Positions 14,852 through 20,800 of a stretch of 21,835 nucleotides of DNA are shown here, piece by piece. Numbering within the stretch: the first letter of the stretch is position 1; every line of letters starts with the position of its first letter. A model generated the notes under the pieces. That model ran no database searches. It was not told the DNA's origin and saw only the letters and a program-made list of their open reading frames with translations. Made by a program: the position numbers and the translations under genes. Source of the stretch: CAYSHJ01 sp964589725 (GTDB taxonomy: Bacteria > Planctomycetota > Planctomycetia > Planctomycetales > Planctomycetaceae); the NCBI GenBank assembly GCA_964589725.1, contig CAZPUJ010000247.1, positions 1 through 21,835 of the forward strand, written 5' to 3'.

Positions 14852-16954
14852 ATGGCCGACCAACTGCTGAACATGTCTCCGACTTCGTCGAGCTTGACCG
14901 TACGTGAACTTTGGCGTGTCGGTGTCACGGCGATTTCGGGACGTTCGTTGCCCTTGCGAAACGTGCCTATCACCAATGGCCAAGGTCGGCTGGTCGCGGC
15001 CATTCAGGATGTCGTGGTGTGCTTGGCGGCCTCACCGAAAGAGGTCTCGATTGCGTGGGAGTATCTGACGGGAGGTTTCATTCCGGGTTCTCCGGCCGTG
15101 GCACCGGATGGTTCGTTGCGAGTTCACTCCTGTGATCGCCGTCTGCACGGGCTGTCGGCATCGGGCGAGCCGTTGTGGCCCGCCGTCGAGGTCGGAGACC
15201 CACTCAGTTGGGCATCGCCATTGGTGGATCAAGACGGAAACACCTGGTTGTGCTCCGCCACGGGTGGCCTCATCAAAGTGGATGCTCATGGACGGAAAGC
15301 CGCCAGGCCCTACTTGCGAAGCCCGACGCGATTCGACTGCGCCGGAGTGCTACATGCTGGCTGGCTGATCGTGGGGGGCGAGGACCAATTCGTGCACGCG
15401 ATCGATGTCTCCCGCGAACGGGGCGCGGAAGTGTGGGATCAGCAAGCCGCCCGTGGAAAAACCAACTGGTTCATCAACTCCGCGATTGCCGTGGCGGAAG
15501 GCCCGACCTTTGTCGTGGCCAGTCGTGATGACCACCTCTACGGATTCTCGGCCGAGGGCGAGGAACTATGGAAGACGCCGACTCCCGGACGCGTTCTCGG
15601 TTCGCCCGTCATCGATGGAAAGAATCGAGTGCTGGTCGGAGTCACGCGCGAGACTTCCGGGGCCGCGACGGGCGGGGCGCTGGCCTGCTTTGATCTCCGC
15701 AGTCGCACGTGGCAGTGGGAAGCCGCCGCGCGCGGTCCGGTCGAAAGCACTCCGGTCGCGGGAGCCGACGGCACGATTTACTTTGGAGACAATGCCGGCC
15801 AGGTCCACGCCGTCAATGAAATGGGCCGGACATTGGCCAGCCATGACGTCGGACATCCCGTGCGGTCCGCCGGTGTGATCGTTGGCGACGGCCAAGTCGT
15901 CTTTGGTGACGATTCCGGTTCGCTGTTTGGCCTGTCGTGTGATTCGTCCGCGCTGTCGAGCGGATGGCCGAAACTGCTCGGCCCAGCGCTGTGGACGCCA
16001 ACCGAGACGTCGGACGCTCTCAGTCACCGTGCTATCGAAGGCGCTCGCACCAAGATTCATGTTGTCTCGGACCAGTCGGCTCTCGCCGAATCCGGAGGTT
16101 GGGCACTCTTGCCCGACTCGCTGCCGACAAGCACGAGCGACGTTTTGACAACCGTCGACGAATTCCCAAGCCCCCCACACCAGCCAGCGGAAATCCCCTC
16201 GACCACTCCAGCCACGGTGCCTGCGGTTTCCGAACAAACCCCAGACGCCGCCCCCCCAATCAAGGTCATCGCGGAGCCAAAACCACCGTTTCCCGACGTC
16301 ACTCCGATAAGTCGACCGGCCGGAGACGATGTATCCGTAGGCGCAGTTTCAATACTAGCCCGACGCGCAAGCGAGGGATCGGAAACCACCGGCGGTTTCG
16401 ATCCCTCGCTTGCGCGTCGGGCTAGTGTGCCAGTGATGAAGCCGATTCTCGCTGAAGTCGCCGGACCTCAGCCGAGAAGCTTGCCAACTTCGGCGACTCC
16501 GAGCACGGCGTCTGCGGTTTCCGAACAAACGCCAAGCGCCGCTCCGCCAATCAATGTCATTGCGGAGCAAAAACCGCCGTTTCCCGATGTCGCTCCAACA
16601 GTCACTCAACCCGAGGAATTACCCGGACGTCTCATCTCAGTGATCGATTTTCTCTCCGGCACAGAATTGCTGCGACTGTCTCCCACTTTGTGGTGCATCA
16701 CCCGTGCCACGGAACTCAAACAATTCCCGCTTATGCTGACCAACGATGGACCAGGGGACTTAGAGGTCACTGTGCAATCCTTCGGCCACGGGCTCAGCGT
16801 CTCGCCGAGCCAGCGACTCCGAATTCCCTCCGGCCGCAGGCAATTCGTCGTCCTGAACATCGCAGCCAGCGCGGACGAGTGGCTGTTGCTCGACTTCCAA
16901 ACCTCAAGCACCGCCCCTGGCCGCCGACAGAGGATTCGCATTCAATGTCACTGA
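14852..16954 (+). CDS. PQQ-type beta-propeller protein with repeat-expanded linker and Ig-like C-terminal domain
   Basis: 700 residues from ATG at 14852; ATG at 14873 is an alternative, and neither has a good ribosome site. Residues 60-385 form successive PQQ-like propeller blades: GSPAVAPDGSLRVHSCDRRL, SPLVDQDGNTWLCSATGGL, STPVAGADGTIYFGDNAGQV and similar. No signal peptide is evident. Residues 400-590 are a Pro-rich low-complexity linker. It contains a translated palindromic repeat at about 501-525 (ILARRASEG...SLARRASV), a shorter repeat fragment near 415 (GGWALLPDS), and a duplicated 28-residue segment (VSEQTPxAAPPIxVIAExK) at about 457-485 and 554-582. Residues 592-700 form a beta-rich domain resembling the next gene's product. 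It may act as a scaffold or sensor; a dehydrogenase role is unlikely since no catalytic part is present. Confidence 0.87.
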   Translation: MADQLLNMSPTSSSLTVRELWRVGVTAISGRSLPLRNVPITNGQGRLVAAIQDVVVCLAASPKEVSIAWEYLTGGFIPGSPAVAPDGSLRVHSCDRRLHGLSASGEPLWPAVEVGDPLSWASPLVDQDGNTWLCSATGGLIKVDAHGRKAARPYLRSPTRFDCAGVLHAGWLIVGGEDQFVHAIDVSRERGAEVWDQQAARGKTNWFINSAIAVAEGPTFVVASRDDHLYGFSAEGEELWKTPTPGRVLGSPVIDGKNRVLVGVTRETSGAATGGALACFDLRSRTWQWEAAARGPVESTPVAGADGTIYFGDNAGQVHAVNEMGRTLASHDVGHPVRSAGVIVGDGQVVFGDDSGSLFGLSCDSSALSSGWPKLLGPALWTPTETSDALSHRAIEGARTKIHVVSDQSALAESGGWALLPDSLPTSTSDVLTTVDEFPSPPHQPAEIPSTTPATVPAVSEQTPDAAPPIKVIAEPKPPFPDVTPISRPAGDDVSVGAVSILARRASEGSETTGGFDPSLARRASVPVMKPILAEVAGPQPRSLPTSATPSTASAVSEQTPSAAPPINVIAEQKPPFPDVAPTVTQPEELPGRLISVIDFLSGTELLRLSPTLWCITRATELKQFPLMLTNDGPGDLEVTVQSFGHGLSVSPSQRLRIPSGRRQFVVLNIAASADEWLLLDFQTSSTAPGRRQRIRIQCH
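16094..16115. repeat. Single arm of the GGATGGGCACTCTTGCCCG repeat inside the propeller gene
   Basis: These 22 bases match 18815-18836 at 21 of 22 positions, sharing GGAGG then TGGGCACTCTTGCCCG. At 18817-18896 the sequence is one arm of an intergenic palindrome. Here it is translated as SGGWALLP within the linker. The partner arm is not found nearby. Confidence 0.75.
16221..16305 (+). repeat. First copy of a duplicated linker segment
   Basis: Encodes VSEQTPDAAPPIKVIAEPK and neighbours. It is repeated at 16512-16596, exactly 291 bases (97 codons) downstream, at roughly 85-90 percent identity by eye, with the palindrome at 16354-16426 between the copies. Confidence 0.85.
16354..16426. repeat. 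Palindromic repeat translated in frame within the propeller gene
   Basis: Arms ACTAGCCCGACGCGCAAGCG from 16354 and its complement ending at 16426 pair almost without mismatch and meet near 16390. The outer CTAGCCCGACGCG is identical to the outer arms of the intergenic cluster at 3082-3390. The host frame stays open through it and gives LARRASEG...PSLARRASV. Confidence 0.9.
16512..16596 (+). repeat. Second copy of the duplicated linker segment
   Basis: Encodes VSEQTPSAAPPINVIAEQK; partner of 16221-16305. The differences are mostly synonymous or conservative. Confidence 0.85.
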
Positions 16955-16964
16955 ACCTTTGCCT

Positions 16965-17029
16965 GTAGCCGAACTCGTGAGATTTCGGAGGGTTGGTGAT
17001 CCGATCCGAATTCTCACGAATTCGGCTAC
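16965..17029. repeat. Palindromic repeat, GTAGCCGAACTCGTGAGA type
   Basis: Arms at 16965-16982 and 17012-17029 match at 17 of 18 positions. It lies in the 100-base gap after the propeller gene stop. It appears related to the repeat at 18915-18985 through the shared GTAGC.GAACTCG outer arm. Confidence 0.85.
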
Positions 17030-17054
17030 AAACGTACCCTTGAGAGACACGCTC

Positions 17055-17510
17055 ATGTCCGCCTCGAACACTTCCACGGATATCTTCCGCCTCGTGTCGA
17101 TCTGCGATGCCGCGACAGGCCAAGACCTCGTCTTCGATCCACAGCCGCTGTGCATCTCGCTCGACCGCGGACCGAAGAACGCCATCATCCGTCTGCAAAA
17201 CGGACCACAGGCTCCGCTGCGGTTGAGCCTGACCAGCGACCAACCTTGGCTCAGCGTGGATCAAACCACGCTGGACCTCGCCGCCGGAGACGTGGCCGAT
17301 CTCTGCCTCACCGTGCGTCCCGACGGTGCTGGAGAATTCGCCGTCCTGCAACTCGCCTGGCGCGGATCGTCGGGAGACTTCGCGGAGCACGTCTTGGTTC
17401 AGCGCCTTCGCACGCCTCCGAAACCAGCGGTTCCGCAGATGCCGGCAGCCATCCCGAAGTCCTCCCGTCCGCCGACCGGCACGACCGAGCTGCCCGATTG
17501 GATGCGGTGA
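17055..17510 (+). CDS. Small beta-rich (Ig/BACON-like) protein
   Basis: 151 residues from ATG at 17055. The frame is open upstream to 16959, but that stretch only translates the palindrome at 16965-17029, so the inner ATG is preferred. The protein is beta-rich: FRLVSICDAATGQDLVFDP, then LRLSLTSDQPWLSVDQTTLD and LTVRPDGAGEFAVLQLAW. This recalls BACON or choice-of-anchor Ig-like domains (TSDQPWLSV followed by a spacer and V..D..GL). The order of motifs also resembles the last 100 residues of the propeller protein upstream (ISVIDFLSGTELLRLSP...LMLTNDG...LSVSPSQRLRI). It may therefore be a free-standing copy of that domain. The C-terminus is Pro-rich and ends PDWMR. No signal peptide or membrane span. 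Probably cotranscribed with the propeller gene. Its stop is two bases from the end of the convergent kinase pseudogene. Confidence 0.8.
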   Translation: MSASNTSTDIFRLVSICDAATGQDLVFDPQPLCISLDRGPKNAIIRLQNGPQAPLRLSLTSDQPWLSVDQTTLDLAAGDVADLCLTVRPDGAGEFAVLQLAWRGSSGDFAEHVLVQRLRTPPKPAVPQMPAAIPKSSRPPTGTTELPDWMR

Positions 17511-17512
17511 CC

Positions 17513-18811
17513 TCACCACCTGCGGCACGTTGGAAACTTCCTAACATCAACGAATTCCAGGTGTGGCGAATGGATCTGCCTGCCGCCTATGCCCGTCACC
17601 TCACCGCTCGTGGCGTCCCACACCTTCACCGTTTGATCCACGCTTGCCGACGCCAGCCGTTTCCCGTCCGGGCTAAACGCCACACTCCGGACCTCGTGTG
17701 TGTGTCCCTTCAGATCCAGCAGATATGAATGACAGAGTCGAAGCCAGTAGTCCCACTCAAATCCGCGGAGGTCTTCATTTGCCGACCCAGATGCATAGCG
17801 CTGGAGCAGGGCGACCGTGGCACCGCCGCGGGCGTCCAGTTCTCGCAAGGCGGGCGGCTCTTCGTTCAGAATCTGCACGATCAGCATTTGCCACTGGCCA
17901 CGGAACGGCAGTTCGCCGGTCAGCAGGCGGAACAGGATCACGCCCAGCGAGTACACGTCGCGGCGGCGGTCGGCGTGATGGGCCTCGCCACGAGCTTGCT
18001 CCGGCGACATGTACGCGGGAGTACCGAGAATCGCGCCCTCGAGGGTCATCGTGACTTCGCCGGCGTCACGCTTGGCCAGGCCGAAGTCGGTGATGAATGG
18101 GGTCAGAGGACAGGAGGTAGGAGACAGGGGACGGGAAACAGGAGACAGTGAAGCAGAGCCGGCGGGGGTCACTCAGGTGTTTGACTTTTCTGTCTTCTGA
18201 CTCCCGCTCCCTGGCTCCCGCCTGCCTCCTGTCTCGTGTTCCCTGCCTCTTGTCCCCTCCATCCGCACCAGAATGTTCTGCGGCTTGAGGTCGCGATGCA
18301 CGACGCCGGCTTCGTGCGCGTGATGCAGAGCTTCGGCGATCGTGGCACACAATTCGACCGATTCCCGCACGGTCAACGGATGGGCCTGAATCCATTCGTC
18401 CATACTGGCTCCGTCGATGAAGTCGCTGGCGATGTAGATGAGGCCGTGCTCACGCCCGACTTCGTGGACCGAGACGATGTTCGGATGCCGGACCTGCGCG
18501 GCGGCTCGCGCTTCGCGCAGGAATTGTTCCGACTCTTCTTCGGTCAAGTGTTCGCGGCGGGGAATCTTGAGCGCGACGATGCGATCCAATTCGGTGTCGC
18601 GGGCCTTCCAGACTTCACCGAATGCCCCTTGCCCCAAACAGTTCAACAACTGGAAATGCCCAATGGTCCGGCCCGCACCTTCATGCCGAGCCGTCGTCAC
18701 ATCCTTCGCCAAATTAAAACAACTGCCGCACGACGGACACGTGACATCCCCCGACGTATCGTCGTTGACCAGCTCAATCGGCTGGTGACAGTGCGGACAA
18801 CGAATTTGCAT
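17513..18811 (-). pseudogene. Decayed zinc-ribbon Ser/Thr kinase-WD40 gene, interrupted and internally deleted
   Basis: From ATG at 18811 the protein starts with a zinc ribbon (CPHC...CPSC, cysteines 5/8/25/28). A kinase domain follows: GQGAFG at 60-65, lysine in ALKIPRR at 82, HRDLKPQN with D174. The frame then enters a 150-base palindromic insertion (18104-18253) and meets TGA at 18173-18175. Past the insertion the same frame resumes with ITDFGLAKRDAG, YMSPEQARGEA and DVYSLGVILFRLLTGELPF. Removing the insertion would join MEGT directly to PFITDFGLA. After ILNEEPPALRELDA the kinase end, the usual membrane span and the start of the sensor region are missing. The sequence jumps to ANEDLRGFEWDYWLRLCHS and one WD40 blade (GHTHEVRSVAFSPDG...TVKVWD), then an unrelated tail. 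Full kinase-WD40 proteins of this type are far longer. I call it a pseudogene; the 212-residue first fragment could still be translated but lacks the DFG part. Confidence 0.88.
18104..18253. repeat. 150-base polypurine/polypyrimidine palindromic insertion within the kinase gene
   Basis: On the minus strand the first half is purine-rich (GGGACAAGAGGCAGGGAAC and onward) and the second half pyrimidine-rich (CTGTCTCCTGTTTCCCGTCC and onward), forming an imperfect inverted repeat. Length is 50 codons, so frame is kept, but an in-frame TGA lies at 18173-18175. Boundaries are inferred from the conserved kinase sequence on both sides and could shift by a few bases. Confidence 0.82.
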
Positions 18812-18816
18812 GATGG

Positions 18817-18896
18817 AGGATGGGCACTCTTGCCCGTCTGGCTTGTCGCAAGCGAGAGAACGAGGAACCGAACGGACGGGCAAAAGTGCCCATCCT
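18817..18896. repeat. Palindromic repeat, GGATGGGCACTCTTGCCCG type
   Basis: Arms at 18817-18838 and 18875-18896 match at 21 of 22 positions. It begins six bases upstream of the kinase pseudogene ATG, so translation from an upstream TTG at 18883 would give a false N-terminus derived from the repeat. Confidence 0.87.
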
Positions 18897-18914
18897 GCAC
18901 CTACAACGATAGAC

Positions 18915-18985
18915 CGTAGCTGAACTCGCCAGAGTTCAGTTGTTTGGAATTCAAAAGACCCTGAATTCTGGCGAATTCAGCTACG
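18915..18985. repeat. Palindromic repeat, CGTAGCTGAACTCGCCAGAG type
   Basis: Arms at 18915-18939 and 18961-18985 match at 23 of 25 positions. It sits 36 bases past the stop of the DUF1501 gene (minus strand). Same family as 16965-17029. There is no T-run, so it is not a classical terminator, though it may act as a 3' end structure. Confidence 0.85.
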
Positions 18986-19021
18986 ACCACTGGCCGTCTA
19001 GCGCTGTATGTCTACGCGATG

Positions 19022-20443
19022 CTAAGCAACCGGGCGGAGTTCCGAAATCGCGTCACCCTCGCGAATGATCGGGGTCGGGCGGCCGGAGAAGTCGCGGATT
19101 GTGATGTTGTGGTAGTCAATGCCGAGGTGACGGTAGATCGTGGCGAGAAAATCTTCGGGACTGACTCGGCGTTCGATCGGGTCTTCACCGCGAGCGTCGG
19201 TGGCTCCGATCACTTGGCCGGTGCGAATTCCTCCACCGGCGAAGAGCATGGAGCCGGCTCGCGGCCAGTGATCGCGGCCGGGCTGCACGGTTCCGACGGG
19301 GCCGCTGGCCACGCCACCGCCGCTGCTGGCAACGTACGAAATCCGCGGCGTGCGACCGAACTCGCCCGTCACCACCACGAGCACTCGTTTGTTGAGACCG
19401 CGCGCGTAAACATCCTCGATCAATGCCGAGACCGCTTGGTCGATGAACGGGGCGCGGAACTGCAGCGCTTCGAAAACGTGATGATTGACGGCGTGATCGT
19501 CCCAGTTGGCGACGCGACCGCAGAGCGGGCCATCGAACTCGGTCGTGATGATCTCCACGCCCGCCTCGACCAGTCGTCGAGCCATCAGACATTGCTGGCC
19601 CCACTGGTGGCGGCCGTAACGATCGCGCACGGCGTCAGGCTCGCGGCTGAGGTCGAACGCCTCGCGCGCGTCCGGACTGATGAGCATGTTGATCGCTTGA
19701 GCCTCGAACCTATCCAGAGCGTCCATGACCTTGGCTTGGTCGATGTCACGCCGCAATTGATCGAAGGACTCGCGCAACGTGACTCGTTGCCGCAATCGTT
19801 GTCGCTGCGAGTCGTCTTTCAAGCCGATGTTGGGGACTTCAAAATTGGGTACGCTGGGATCCCCGAAGACTTTGAAGCCATCGTAGCCGGGACCGAGATA
19901 TGCCGGTCCAGCGATCGTGAAACTGTCGTAACGGTCAACTGGATTAACAGCCACGTAGTTGGGAATGGTTCGCGGCCGTCCTGACCTCAACGAGTTCACG
20001 ACCGACATCCAATCGGGATATCGCGGTTCGATTTTGTCTTGCGCGTCCGGATCGCCCGAGAGCATTTGCAACGACCCGGCCGGGTGCCCGCCGCCCGTGT
20101 GCGACAGCGAGCGGACCAGCGCGTACTTGTCGGCAATGCCAGCTAGCCGAGGCAACAGTTCGCAAATCTGAAGGCCCGCGACATTCGTGCGGATCGATTG
20201 ATACGGTCCACGAATCTCGGACGGAGCCTGCGGCTTCGGATCGAAGGTCTCCAAATGACTTGCCCCGCCACGCAGCCAAACCAAGATAACAGCCGTGTGC
20301 TGGGTCGTGTCCTCCGCCGCGTTCGCGGCGCGAAGCTGAAAAAGTCCCGGCAAGCTGAGACTCGCGAAGCCGCCCAGACCGATGTGCAGGAATTCCCGGC
20401 GGTCCCAATCACGATGTGAGGATCGTGGACCGGAGCAAGTCAC
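19022..20443 (-). CDS. Twin-arginine DUF1501 family protein
   Basis: 473 residues from GTG at 20443. The frame is open upstream to 20635, but that part translates the palindrome at 20498-20618 (WVARPCQGRG), so the inner GTG is preferred; there is no strong ribosome site. The N-terminus carries a twin-arginine signal, DRREFLHIGLGGFASLSLPG (RR at 15-16), suggesting folded export. Family motifs follow: VWLRGGASHLETFDPKP near 55-71, SLSHTGGGHPAG, TEFDGPLCGRVANWDDHAVN, VVVTGEFGRTPRI, and a GRDHWP motif. The C-terminus has DFLATIYRHLGID. DUF1501 proteins are typical of planctomycetes, belong to the alkaline-phosphatase-like superfamily, and usually sit beside DUF1549/DUF1553 cytochrome-type genes; no such neighbour is in view. 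Substrate unknown. Length is normal, so it appears intact. Confidence 0.93.
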   Translation of the reverse strand: MTCSGPRSSHRDWDRREFLHIGLGGFASLSLPGLFQLRAANAAEDTTQHTAVILVWLRGGASHLETFDPKPQAPSEIRGPYQSIRTNVAGLQICELLPRLAGIADKYALVRSLSHTGGGHPAGSLQMLSGDPDAQDKIEPRYPDWMSVVNSLRSGRPRTIPNYVAVNPVDRYDSFTIAGPAYLGPGYDGFKVFGDPSVPNFEVPNIGLKDDSQRQRLRQRVTLRESFDQLRRDIDQAKVMDALDRFEAQAINMLISPDAREAFDLSREPDAVRDRYGRHQWGQQCLMARRLVEAGVEIITTEFDGPLCGRVANWDDHAVNHHVFEALQFRAPFIDQAVSALIEDVYARGLNKRVLVVVTGEFGRTPRISYVASSGGGVASGPVGTVQPGRDHWPRAGSMLFAGGGIRTGQVIGATDARGEDPIERRVSPEDFLATIYRHLGIDYHNITIRDFSGRPTPIIREGDAISELRPVA

Positions 20444-20497
20444 GCTCGATCTTGATTCGCGGGACTGCACGGGAGGTCTTCTCGCTAAAAAGTTCAG

Positions 20498-20618
20498 TAG
20501 TGGGTCAGTTTGGGTGGCACGTCCCTGAGTCATCGAAGGGCGTGCTCCTTCGCATCGCGGTTTTCCACGCCCTTGGCAGGGGCGTGCCACCCAAATTGAG
20601 GTCCAAGCTGACCCACTA
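20498..20618. repeat. Nested palindromic repeat upstream of the DUF1501 gene
   Basis: Outer arms TAGTGGGTCAG (20498-20508) and CTGACCCACTA (20608-20618) are perfect. Inner arms TTTGGGTGGCACG (20509-20521) and CGTGCCACCCAAA (20583-20595) are perfect too, with GTCCCTG/CAGGGGC continuing inward. A 12-base insertion separates the arms on the right side only. It lies 55 bases upstream of the preferred DUF1501 start. The rest of the 357-base gap 20444-20800 holds the inverted repeat at 20671-20708 and no gene. Confidence 0.87.
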
Positions 20619-20670
20619 ACAAAAGTTCGCTTCACCCAGGTTGTCAGATGTGGTGAGGATATTCTGCCAT

Positions 20671-20708
20671 CGGCACCAACAGGAAGTCATTCGCTCCAAA
20701 TGGTGCCG
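20671..20708 (+). other. Inverted repeat followed by a T-run in the divergent gap
   Basis: CGGCACCA at 20671-20678 and TGGTGCCG at 20701-20708 are perfect complements around a 22-base loop, followed by GAC and six T. The shape resembles a weak terminator or an operator with spaced half-sites. No plus-strand gene ends just upstream, so an operator for the gene at 20801 is as likely. Confidence 0.4.
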
Positions 20709-20791
20709 GACTTTTTTGCGTTCATTCACAACGCAAGTTGAGTCTCGGAGCAAGACGATGTAACATCAGTGGCTGTTGATTCGTCAGATTC

Positions 20792-20796
20792 GGAGG
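20792..20796 (+). promoter_or_regulatory. Shine-Dalgarno site of the second DUF1501 gene
   Basis: GGAGG, four bases before ATG at 20801 and seven before the adjacent ATG at 20804. The spacing slightly favours the second ATG. Confidence 0.75.
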
Positions 20797-20800
20797 CGAA

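Noticed and set aside
18104..18253. Intron or programmed stop read-through in the kinase gene
   Set aside because: No group I or II intron features at this size, and the gene has further deletions downstream, so a repeat insertion in a decaying gene is simpler.
18104..18253. Phase-variable simple-sequence tract
   Set aside because: The GGGACAGG-like motifs are degenerate, with no exact tandem unit that could slip.
18236..18919. 227-residue plus-strand frame over the kinase pseudogene
   Set aside because: Antisense to conserved kinase motifs; it also runs through two palindromic repeats.
18915..18985. Rho-independent terminator of the DUF1501 gene
   Set aside because: The stem is long and AT-containing, with no T-run, and the same palindrome type recurs at 16965-17029 in another context, so it is a repeat first.
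20444..20635. N-terminal extension of the minus-strand DUF1501 protein
   Set aside because: It translates the nested palindrome and moves the twin-arginine signal about 80 residues from the N-terminus.
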